Positions 1 to 7,569 of a stretch of 46,513 bases of DNA are shown piece by piece. The stretch is taken from contig NZ_CBVI010000011.1 of the NCBI RefSeq assembly GCF_000513195.1, positions 1-46,513 of the forward strand, read 5' to 3'. The notes below the pieces were generated by a model. That model saw only the letters and a list, made by a program, of their open reading frames with translations, made no database searches and had not been told where the DNA came from. Positions within the stretch are counted from its first letter, which is position 1. The number at the start of each line of letters is the position of its first letter. Made by a program: the position numbers and the translations under genes. This DNA is from Bacteroides timonensis. GTDB lineage: Bacteria; Bacteroidota; Bacteroidia; Bacteroidales; Bacteroidaceae.

Positions 1-102
1 GGTGGTAGGTAAAATAATAAATACCTTTTAATAAGAATATTAAGGAATTCTTTCCCACCTACCACCCCGCCCTCTGGGCACCCCTCCTCCAAGGAGGAGG
101 GG
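1..102. repeat. Inverted repeats at left edge
   Basis: Two inverted repeats are visible. GGTGGTAGGT (1-10) is matched by ACCTACCACC (57-66) across a 46-nt AT-rich spacer; the left arm may continue outside the window. CCCCTCCTCC (81-90) is matched by GGAGGAGGGG (93-102) around a 2-nt AA spacer. Neither is followed by a T run, so neither looks like an intrinsic terminator on the plus strand. No ORF is associated with them. They look like intergenic palindromic elements; whether they belong to a mobile element cannot be told from here. Confidence 0.6.
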
Positions 103-198
103 AATTGAGATACTCCGACATTTCACCGATAAATTCCCATTTTTGTACCAAGTTATTTTTTAATGATCACTAAAGTCATGTCCGGGAGGTATGGGCAT

Positions 199-265
199 AA
201 AAAAAGGAGTACCGCTGTACTCCAACCTTTGTTAACCTTAAATCTAATACTATGAAAAAAATCAC
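199..265 (-). ncRNA. Candidate small RNA with own promoter and terminator
   Basis: Read on the minus strand there is a complete small transcription unit. A -33 TTTG (298-301) is separated by 20 nt from a -7 TATATTTG (270-277), placing a start near 263-266. The transcript then runs about 40 nt of single-stranded, AU-rich sequence and ends in a 7-bp GC-containing hairpin (GGAGTAC/GTACTCC, 206-223) followed by seven T residues (199-205). No start codon with a sensible ORF fits inside. The body, including the stretch around TTAGATTTAAGGTTAAC, resembles from memory a sequence recurring in Bacteroides intergenic regions, possibly one of the paralogous sRNA families described in B. thetaiotaomicron; I could not verify that. 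Promoter and terminator are seen directly; the sRNA call is inference. Confidence 0.6.
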
Positions 266-269
266 ATGA

Positions 270-301
270 CAAATATAGAGGTTCCTCCCGTTGCCTCCAA
301 A
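270..301 (-). promoter_or_regulatory. Promoter of candidate small RNA
   Basis: CAAATATA (270-277) is the reverse complement of TATATTTG, matching the -7 consensus TAnnTTTG. CAAA (298-301) is the reverse complement of the -33 TTTG. The spacing of 20 nt is the usual one for the Bacteroides primary sigma factor. Confidence 0.6.
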
Positions 302-453
302 TATCGGCCTGTATTTGATGTCTCTTTTATAATTCTTTCACGGATATTCACTGTTTTCGCACACGAACTATCTTTTTGAGATATTATTGAGGAAAATAAT
401 AGCTAAATGATTGCTAAAGGAGGCCTTAATGCCGGTTGGCTATTCCTTAAAAG

Positions 454-607
454 GAGAGGAAACCGCTTCACAGGAAAGAATGTTTGTTCCATCTCACTGA
501 AAGTTTTGTTTCTCTTTATTGGAAGTATTGTTTCTCTTCGATGGAAGTATTGTTTCACAGGGAAGAAAATCTTGTTCCAATTGGGTGGAACAACTATGGA
601 ACAAATA
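454..607. repeat. Degenerate 22-nt-period tandem array (array A)
   Basis: Units of 22 nt start at 498, 520, 542 and 564, with weaker or longer units on both sides (about 454-497 and 586-607). The units at 520 and 542 share TGGAAGTATTGTTTC exactly. Each unit is an imperfect dyad, GGAA or GAAA followed by about 6 nt and TTTC or TTCC, so a transcript would fold into a series of small hairpins. Short ORFs in this stretch are translations of the repeat and are not genes. The array lies about 170 bp upstream of the fimbrial operon. Confidence 0.6.
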
Positions 608-749
608 AGGCTGTGTTTTTCCTTACATTGATAGGAAATCAGCTTCCTTGCTACGCTCCAAAGTTGCAAATCTGTTTCATTCGTTTCACAGAACCTTTCA
701 CCTCCCGAAAAGAGTTATAAAACGTATAATTTCTTCAATTATAATAATA

Positions 750-757
750 TATATTTG
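750..757 (+). promoter_or_regulatory. -7 box of fimbrial operon
   Basis: TATATTTG matches TAnnTTTG. It lies 20 nt before the ATG at 778, implying a very short leader of about 15 nt. No clear TTTG is visible at the -33 position, so the promoter may need an activator. Confidence 0.45.
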
Positions 758-777
758 CCTCCATACAAAGCAAAGTT

Positions 778-1746
778 ATGAAGGTTCGCGTCGGTTTATA
801 TATACTTTTGATACTCTTTCTTTTGATATCAGGCAAAGAAGAGGCGCGGGCTGGAAGATATGCAGCGAAAGGAGATACTTGTAGAGTATCGGACCGGATG
901 AATCAGCCGGAAACCTGGAGCAAAATTTACCAATGGGTAATGGACGACCCGCAAGTGCCGGATAAAGAAGATGTGTTGATGTTGATCCGGTATCACTTCG
1001 GGAACTTTGAAAAGCTGAGAAAGCTGTTGCGCTATCTGGATGGTGGAAGACCTTACGCTTATTTATCGGAACATCAGTTCCGGAAGATAGAACGGATAGG
1101 GAAGATGAAGGATCGTTTGCCGGTAACTGCATTAACATTATCTGCGAATACTTTGCCGGAGGAGCAACTGGAAGCTATGGCTTTCGCTCCTTGGGTTGAA
1201 GTGGAAAGTAAGCGGGAAACCCCGCGCAGAACAGTGCTTGCATTGAAGAACAATATACTTTATGATTTAGCTTTGGCTCCGAATGTGGAGGTGGAATTGC
1301 CCGTAGGGCAGCGGTGGTCTTTGAATATGGAATATAAATGCCCCTGGTGGTCGAACAGCAAGCATGGCTTTTGTTACCAGCTTCTTTCGGGAGGCGTTGA
1401 GGCACGTTGCTGGCTTGGAAAACGCAAGAACCGTGAACGGCTGATAGGACATTTTCTGGGAATTTATGCCGAAGGGGGAGTGTACGATTTTCAATTTGAC
1501 AAAGACAAAGGATATCGGGGAAACCACTATGCAGCTTCCGGTCTGACGTATGGATATAGTCATCAGCTGGCACGGCATCTGGCTCTTGAATTTAGTTTGG
1601 GCATTGGTTATCTGGCAACAGAATACCGCAAATACACCACTTACGAAGGCGATTTGATATGGACGAGCAGCGGACGCTATCATTTTATGGGGCCTACAAA
1701 AGCCAAAATCTCTTTGGTGTGGTTCATTAAGGGAAGGAGGCGGTAG
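778..1746 (+). CDS. DUF3575 protein of fimbrial operon
   Basis: 322 aa. A hydrophobic signal peptide covers about residues 5-26, so the mature protein is exported. The C-terminal half (about 150-318), from 'LALKNNILYDLALAPNVEVELP' onward, is typical of DUF3575, a predicted outer-membrane beta-barrel-like family recurring in Bacteroidales pilus loci. The alternating aromatic/polar strands and the Trp/Tyr/Gly-rich C terminus fit a barrel. It is the first gene of a three-gene operon: only 2 nt separate its stop from the DUF5119 start, and a fimbrillin gene follows. The start is chosen for the signal peptide and the -7 box 20 nt upstream. The family role is not established; assembly or anchoring of the pilus is inference from context. 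Confidence 0.8.
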   Translation: MKVRVGLYILLILFLLISGKEEARAGRYAAKGDTCRVSDRMNQPETWSKIYQWVMDDPQVPDKEDVLMLIRYHFGNFEKLRKLLRYLDGGRPYAYLSEHQFRKIERIGKMKDRLPVTALTLSANTLPEEQLEAMAFAPWVEVESKRETPRRTVLALKNNILYDLALAPNVEVELPVGQRWSLNMEYKCPWWSNSKHGFCYQLLSGGVEARCWLGKRKNRERLIGHFLGIYAEGGVYDFQFDKDKGYRGNHYAASGLTYGYSHQLARHLALEFSLGIGYLATEYRKYTTYEGDLIWTSSGRYHFMGPTKAKISLVWFIKGRRR

Positions 1747-1748
1747 CT

Positions 1749-2687
1749 ATGAGGTGTACGCAATATGTGTTTCTTTTACTTCTGTTCGGGCTGTCGGTGC
1801 TGTTAGCAGGATGTGATTTCAGAGACATACTGGATGATTATCCCGTCAGCGGAGTGAAGATAAAGTTTAACTGGAAGGGAGTGGATAAATTACCCGAAGG
1901 GATGAGGGTGATCTTCTACCCGAAGAGTGAGGAAGGTAGAAAAGTAGAGAGTTATCTCTCGGTGGAAGGGGGAGAGGTGAAGGTGCCGCCCGGACGTTAT
2001 GACATGGTGATCTACAATTACAATACGGAGAGTGTGTTGATTCGCAATGATGAGGGGTATGAGACGATTGAGGCTTATACTGATTATTGCAAAGGGCTTG
2101 AAACAAGTGAGAAGATGGTGTGGTCACCGGACCCTCTATATGTAGTAAGTATGAATGATATGAGGATAGAAAAAAGTGAAGATGTGCTTTTGATGGAGTT
2201 TCAACCGAAGCTGATAGTCAAGAACTATTCTTTTGAAATAAAGGTGAAAGGATTGAAGAACGTGGCAAGCATTGTTTGCAATGTGGATGGAATGGATGGG
2301 GCATATTGCATAAGTAATGGCTCATGTACGGCAAGCATTGCCCCTATCTATGTGGAGGCTCATAAAGGAGAAGATGTAATACGTGGTAGTTTCTCAGCTT
2401 TTTCCGTATCGGAGTCTGCGAATACACGTTTTACCGGAGGGGTGGTGATGAAGCTATTGCTAGTTAAGGTGGATAATACAGTTCAAGAAACCAAGGTTGA
2501 CATCACGGCGGCTGTAGCTCCTCCCCCACCTGAGGAAGAAGAAGATCCGGTAACGGATATCGAGATACCGATTGAAGAGGAAATCGAGGTGGAGGATGTG
2601 GAAGTTCCTCCCGGTGGAGGCGGAGGCATTGGCGGCGACGTAGGAGACTGGGACGACGAAACGAATGTTGAGTTACCTGTAAATTGA
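1749..2687 (+). CDS. DUF5119 lipoprotein of fimbrial operon
   Basis: 312 aa. A lipobox ends at Cys22 (VLLAGC), so this is a predicted lipoprotein. The body, with 'VKIKFNWKGVDKLPEGMRVIFYPK' and 'PPGRYDMVIYNYNTESV', matches the DUF5119 family usually encoded beside DUF3575 and fimbrillin genes, probably a pilus accessory, anchor or tip-like component. Residues from about 256 to the end form a low-complexity tail: a short Pro run, many Glu/Asp, then a Gly run, and an acidic end. Its start is 2 nt after the preceding stop, and the fimbrillin gene follows after 42 nt, so co-expression is expected. Family is recognised; exact role is inferred. Confidence 0.78.
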   Translation: MRCTQYVFLLLLFGLSVLLAGCDFRDILDDYPVSGVKIKFNWKGVDKLPEGMRVIFYPKSEEGRKVESYLSVEGGEVKVPPGRYDMVIYNYNTESVLIRNDEGYETIEAYTDYCKGLETSEKMVWSPDPLYVVSMNDMRIEKSEDVLLMEFQPKLIVKNYSFEIKVKGLKNVASIVCNVDGMDGAYCISNGSCTASIAPIYVEAHKGEDVIRGSFSAFSVSESANTRFTGGVVMKLLLVKVDNTVQETKVDITAAVAPPPPEEEEDPVTDIEIPIEEEIEVEDVEVPPGGGGGIGGDVGDWDDETNVELPVN

Positions 2688-2729
2688 AAAGTAAAACGAA
2701 CAAAATATTAACTTATAAAACAAACGATT

Positions 2730-3710
2730 ATGAAGAAGATTTTATTGGCAGCAGTTGCTGCGTTGGCAATCGTAGGTTGCTCACAGAATGAAGAGATTGA
2801 GAAGGCTGGTGAAAAGGCAGAGATTAACTTTGGGACAATAGTAAGCAAGACTACAAGAGCTGCTGTGACAAATATTGATTCTTTGCAAAAGAGTGGTTTT
2901 ACTGTATATGCATATAACACAGGTGAAACTGAAATGAAGAGTGTTGTTGCTAAAGGATTGGGAACTCCTTTTATGAACGGTGCGATCGCTACATATACTA
3001 CTAAATGGGAATTAACAGGTGGACCATATTATTGGCCTTTTAATGGTAATGTGCAGTTTTTTGCACATGCAACTGATGCAAGTTCTAAATATGAATTGAA
3101 CGATGGTGATATTTACCCAACTATTACCTATACTATAAATGATGATGCTTCAAAACAGAAAGATTTTGTAGTAGCACAATTATATAATCAAAAAAAGACA
3201 GAGAATGATGTAAAACTTTCATTTCTCCATGCACTCACCCAAGTGAATTTTTCAGCGAAGGGCTCTAATAATAATTTGAAATATACAATATCTTCAATTT
3301 CTATTGAAGGGGTTGCCAATAAAGGTACTTATTCATTTGCGGATAGTACATGGAGTGTTACAGGAAAAGCAGGAGCATATACCTATCCAATTGCTAACAA
3401 TGCTCCTGTTTCAGGTACTACTATATCAGATTTAGACCAAGCAAAAGGTGCTTTAATGTTGATGCCGCAAGCTATGACTACTGATTCTAAAATAAAAATT
3501 AGTTATAATGTTTATAATGCTGATGGTGTTCAAATTGATGCGGTTACTGATGCTGTAATATCTTTGAATAACACTGCAGCTTGGGGCGTAGGTAAGAAAG
3601 TACGTTATACCTTAACTTTGTCAAGTGAAGGAGCTACTATTAGTTTTGCTCCTGAGGTTGGTAATTGGAGTACTGGTGATGATACTCCTGTAACTCCTCC
3701 CGCTGAATAA
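2730..3710 (+). CDS. Fimbrillin family lipoprotein (type V pilin-like)
   Basis: 326 aa. The signal peptide ends in a lipobox with Cys17 (AIVGC), as expected for type V pilins, which travel as lipoproteins to the outer membrane before proteolytic maturation and donor-strand assembly. The start of the mature part, 'KAEINFGTIVSKTTRAAVTNI', and 'LQKSGFTVYAYNTG' are characteristic of the fimbrillin/Mfa-like family, as are the later 'LSFLHALTQVNFSAKG' and 'KVRYTLTLS' segments. It could be the major pilin or a minor subunit; only one fimbrillin is present here. The gene looks clearly more AT-rich than its two operon partners, consistent with rapid antigenic diversification or replacement. A strong terminator follows. 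Confidence 0.85.
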   Translation: MKKILLAAVAALAIVGCSQNEEIEKAGEKAEINFGTIVSKTTRAAVTNIDSLQKSGFTVYAYNTGETEMKSVVAKGLGTPFMNGAIATYTTKWELTGGPYYWPFNGNVQFFAHATDASSKYELNDGDIYPTITYTINDDASKQKDFVVAQLYNQKKTENDVKLSFLHALTQVNFSAKGSNNNLKYTISSISIEGVANKGTYSFADSTWSVTGKAGAYTYPIANNAPVSGTTISDLDQAKGALMLMPQAMTTDSKIKISYNVYNADGVQIDAVTDAVISLNNTAAWGVGKKVRYTLTLSSEGATISFAPEVGNWSTGDDTPVTPPAE

Positions 3711-3735
3711 CCTTTCCTAATCCCATAATTTCCCT

Positions 3736-3778
3736 CCCCGAAGACTTTCTTTCCCACAAAGTCTTCGGGGATTTTTTT
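3736..3778 (+). terminator. Intrinsic terminator of fimbrial operon
   Basis: CCCCGAAGACTTT (3736-3748) pairs perfectly with AAAGTCTTCGGGG (3758-3770), a 13-bp stem with a 9-nt loop, followed by A and seven T residues. It closes the fimbrial operon; its T run also contributes the -33 element of the next gene. Confidence 0.9.
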
Positions 3779-3806
3779 GTTTCTTCCCGGAATATTCTTA
3801 CTTTTG
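3776..3806 (+). promoter_or_regulatory. Promoter of AraC regulator
   Basis: TTTG (3776-3779), 19 nt, then TACTTTTG (3799-3806): a near-perfect Bacteroides -33/-7 pair overlapping the tail of the preceding terminator. The leader to the ATG at 3841 would be about 30 nt. Confidence 0.65.
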
Positions 3807-3840
3807 CCGCACAAAACAAACAAAAAACATTCAATCTGCA

Positions 3841-4725
3841 ATGCAAACTTACTCTGCATGTGGTGCGGCCATGTCGTGTCAGCAGTGCCCTAAGGCTGTG
3901 GGTAATGCGATTATTTATGCCTCTCATTCAAGAGGCTTCCACCTTCCTGCTCAAAAATGCGAAGAAAACATTATGATTTTTTTGTTGAAAGGAGAAGTGC
4001 TTGTCAACAGTCAGGAATATGCCGGAACTACTTTACGTGCGGGGGAATTTATTCTTCAAGCCATCGGTTCCAAGTATGAGATCCTTGCTCTGACGGATGT
4101 GGAATGTGTTTGTTATCGTTTTAATCAGCCGGAGTTTTTCTGTGAGGAACGTTATAAACACATTATGAAAGAAATAACTCCGCCTCTGATATTCACCCCA
4201 TTAAAAATTATTCCGGAGTTGCGTTTTTTTCTGGATGCCTCCAAATCCTATTTGGCGAAAGAAAAGATTTGTCGGGAATTGCTTTCGTTCAAACGAAAAG
4301 AACTTGCCTTTCTTTTGGGAGAATACTACTCCGATTATGATCTTTCGATGCTGGTGCATACACTTTCCCGCTATACGTCCAGCTTTGAGTATTTTGTCCT
4401 GCAAAACCATCTGAAAGTGAAGACGGTAGAAGAACTTGCCCAGTTAGGCGGATATACCACTGTTACCTTCCGGCGTATCTTCAATTCTGTATTCCATAAA
4501 CCTGTTTATGAATGGATGTTGGAGAAACGTAAAGAGAGCATTGTTTACGAACTTCGTTACACGAATGCCACTATTTCTGAGATTTGTTATAAATATGGCT
4601 TCGAATCTTTGCCTCATTTTTCTAACTTCTGCAAGAAGAATTTCGGAACCTCACCTCGTGGCCTACGTTCAGTGCAGTCTGTTCCTCCACAAGAAACGCA
4701 AACTATTTGTGAAGAGGCTGGTTGA
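3841..4725 (+). CDS. AraC-family regulator, cupin-like sensor with N-terminal Cys cluster
   Basis: 294 aa, cytoplasmic, no signal peptide. An N-terminal cupin-like sensor region (about 20-110, including 'MIFLLKGEVLVNSQEYAGTT') is followed by a linker and a C-terminal AraC double helix-turn-helix (about 190-280, 'VEELAQLGGYTTVTFRRIF' and 'ISEICYKYGFESLPHFSNF'). The first 40 residues carry Cys7, Cys13, Cys16, His34 and Cys40, with the spacing C-x5-C-x2-C-P-K. A paralog at 31341-32252 has exactly the same positions. It sits directly downstream of the fimbrial operon with its own promoter and may control it; that is inference. Its 3' end overlaps the convergent receptor gene by 23 bp. Confidence 0.85.
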   Translation: MQTYSACGAAMSCQQCPKAVGNAIIYASHSRGFHLPAQKCEENIMIFLLKGEVLVNSQEYAGTTLRAGEFILQAIGSKYEILALTDVECVCYRFNQPEFFCEERYKHIMKEITPPLIFTPLKIIPELRFFLDASKSYLAKEKICRELLSFKRKELAFLLGEYYSDYDLSMLVHTLSRYTSSFEYFVLQNHLKVKTVEELAQLGGYTTVTFRRIFNSVFHKPVYEWMLEKRKESIVYELRYTNATISEICYKYGFESLPHFSNFCKKNFGTSPRGLRSVQSVPPQETQTICEEAG

Positions 4726-7469
4726 AGCGATACTTCACTGAGACAATGAAGTAGCTTCCTATCTGTTGCGTATGGTTTTCATAAAGGCCGTCAGCCATTG
4801 TGCCTCGGAAATAATTCTTTTGTTGGCTGAGTATATCCACCCAATTGGCTGATATCTCCGCCTGTTTCTTTTTTAGGAAACGCCATGTGATGCTTGCGTT
4901 CCAGACAATCTGGTCGTCTTCCCCCTTTTTTATGTTTGTACCGTTTCGGAAAGAGTAATTTGCATCTGTTCTCAGTTGTATGCTTCCCGGCAAATCGGCA
5001 AACCCGTTCAATCCGAAGGTGTAATTGCGTGTGTATGTATCCGTCTCTAAAAGTGAGTTGGAGGAATGTTGGAAGTTCCACCTCCCGTTTAGGTCCAGAT
5101 TACCCCATTTTAAGTTGGTAGGATAGGCGCAGGTCACTGTTGAGGCCGGTGTTATGCGTGGCACTGCGTTCGGGTTGTTCACTCTGGTTTTCGTTGATGA
5201 GGTTGACATCCTGTGCAAAGGAGCCTCCGGCATTTGCACTCAGATTAAAGTTTTTGATGCGCTTCTGATACCGGAACACACCGCTTATGTTCCAGTTGCC
5301 GTTAATATTCACCGGATAAGTTTCACGTCCACCGGTTTGCTGGTTGTAGACCACTGCACGGGTCTGACTATTGATTCTGTTGTTCCAGTTCAGTGTGGCA
5401 AAGAGTCCTTCCTTCATATTTTGTGCTTCCAATCGGACAGACTGATTATAAGTAGGCTTCAAGTTAGGATTGCTCCGCGTGATGTTGAGCGGGTCACTGT
5501 TGTTGGTTGGTGAGATCAGATCGTATAATGATGGCTGCCAGGTATTTCCATAATAATTCAGGGTGATCCTGTTTTTCTTTTTCTGCCATGAGATGAAAAG
5601 CATGGGCTGAAAGCCGACTGAGTGGAGGGTGGTATCAGCTCTATGCAGACCTGTTTTCTGGTTCAGGCTGCGCCGCTCGGGTTGTACGGATACTCCGGCA
5701 TTGATGTTCCAAATGGTGTCGGAATAATTAAAGTGCAGGTTGATTCCGTGTTGCAGGGTACTGCTATGGCTCCGGTTACTCAGACTGTCGATGTAACTCG
5801 CCTCATATCCTTCGGGCAGATAGCCGGGTTGTACTGCGGTTTCTTCCATAAAGCCGGACAGGTCGTAGGTATTACGGTCATTTTTCTGCTTACTATAGTT
5901 GAGGTTATATGAAATCTGTGCGTGCAGCTTCTTGGAAAAAGGATGGCTGAACATCAGCTCGATGCCCTGTTGACGGTTGGGGGACAGGTTCGACGAGTAT
6001 TGGTTACGGTAGAGTATGGAGTCGTTTCCTGCACTGTTTTTCAGTTGATAATAAGTAGTTGATGAGATAGAGAAGTTATTGTTGTCATTCTTGCTATCAT
6101 TGTATTGCGCAGTCAGGCCGATAGAACTTCCTTTTTTATTGATCCGGCGCATGATATTTGCATGGAAGGAATACCGGTGTTGTTCTCCTTGCATTATTGA
6201 TCCCATGGCGATGTCATTGATTCTCAGCTCATCGGGTACATCGTTGATATGACTGAAAGGATCGAGGATATCCAGATGAGGATTTTCATTGAACGTGGCC
6301 TGGCGGTTATTATTGGCATTATTATTCCGGACAAGGCTGAAATTACCGAAGAAATTGACAAAAGTCAGGGTATCGACCTGCCAGTTTAAGCCCAATGATG
6401 AATTCATATTGCGATTGCGGTTCGTATTGTTGCCGGCAGAATACTGGTACTTATTGCCACTTGTCAGATATTGTTCGTTGTAGGATGTCGAAATATTGCC
6501 CTGCTCGTTGTGGTGATAGGATACATTTCCGTTGAGTGTTAGTTTCTTATTGTACTTTTGGGTGAAATTTACGGCAACGTTCTCCTGTATGTTGTCTTTG
6601 TAGCTGGTCCGCATATGGAGGTTACCGGAATTGGCGATAACAGAGAAATTGTTTCCGTTATTTTTGAAGTAGTTGCCTTGCAGGTTGAAATCCTTTTTGT
6701 TGTTATTGCCGTATCCGGCTTTTCCCGATGCAAGAAGGGTGCCATTGAATTCTTCTTTGGTTTGCAGGTCGAGCACATAGTTCTCTTTCCCCGTGCTGAC
6801 ACCCGTCAGCTTTTCCAGCTTGCTTTTCTTATCGTACACTTTTATCTTGCTGATTAACTCTACGGGAAGGTTTTCCAGTGCCATCTTGTTGTCACCTGAG
6901 AAGAAGGCTTCACCGTTTACGTTGATTTCATTAATGGGTAGCCCGTTGTATTTCAGTGTTTTGGTTTCGCTGTCGTATTCCATTCCGGGAATACGTTTGA
7001 TAAGTGTCTCCAGATACGAGCCTTCCGGTGTTTTGTAAGCTGCCGCATTGATGACGGTGGTATCTCCCACCTGATCTACATCGCGCATCCGGGCGTTTAC
7101 TGTCACTTCGCCCAATTCGATACCTTCTTCCAGTAAGATGCTACCCAGATTGATTGTTGAAGTGTTGCTGTCCAGTTTGCGGAAGACAGATTGCATTCCT
7201 GTATAAGAGGCTTTCAGTAAATATTGTGTTCCTTTTTGAGGGGTGAACTGGAGATTGAAACGACCGTCTGCACCGCTTGCAACTCCTTTTACAAAGGTGG
7301 AATCCTTGCCTTCCAGGATAACAAGACTTGCATAGGGCAGAGGCTCTTCTCCTTTCTTGGTCTCTGATGCAGTGCATACCTGCCCCTTGACTGTCCTTGT
7401 TTTTTGGGCGGATAGAATAGTCGGAATCAGCAAGAATAGCAATAGTAACCAGATTTTGTACACCTTCAT
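4703..7469 (-). pseudogene. Outer-membrane beta-barrel receptor-like protein, frameshifted
   Basis: The reading frame from 7469 stops at 5100 after 789 aa, but the rest of the barrel continues in another frame to 4703. Removing one base from the A4 run (plus-strand TTTT at 5108-5111) gives a single 921-aa protein reading SYQLKWGNLDLNGRW across the junction. Domains: signal peptide (1-22), carboxypeptidase-regulatory-like domain (about 25-115, 'KGQVCTASE...PYASLVI'), plug-like region (about 120-230), then a large Asn/Tyr/Ser-rich barrel of the OMP_b-brl_3 type, ending in VKYRF plus six residues. Such proteins are TonB-dependent-receptor-like outer-membrane proteins of unknown substrate. The break may be a real mutation or an assembly error. 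The gene is divergent from the sensor kinase and its 3' end overlaps the AraC gene. Confidence 0.8.
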
Positions 7470-7491
7470 GTCAGTCTTTTTATGGCAGTCA

Positions 7492-7499
7492 CAAAATTA
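7492..7499 (-). promoter_or_regulatory. -7 box of beta-barrel gene
   Basis: CAAAATTA on the plus strand is TAATTTTG on the minus strand, matching TAnnTTTG, 23 nt upstream of the ATG at 7469. No good -33 match is visible. Confidence 0.4.
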
Positions 7500-7543
7500 G
7501 AGAGTTTTCGTCATAAAATCTTCTTTTTTTATAGATATTATGC

Positions 7544-7551
7544 TACTTTTG
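7544..7551 (+). promoter_or_regulatory. -7 box of sensor kinase; decides its start
   Basis: TACTTTTG matches TAnnTTTG and lies inside the first codons of the longest reading frame (ATG at 7540). A transcript starting near 7557 would lack that ATG, so the start at 7570 is preferred. Confidence 0.5.
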
Positions 7552-7569
7552 CTCAATATAAGTGATACA

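Noticed and set aside
403..720. Several 60-90 aa ORFs on both strands
   Set aside because: They are translations of the 22-nt repeat array, with repeated motifs in the protein, no signal and no promoter.
5154..5513. Plus-strand ORF across the receptor frameshift
   Set aside because: Shadow of the barrel gene; it lacks any independent signal and the barrel reading frame is clearly selected.
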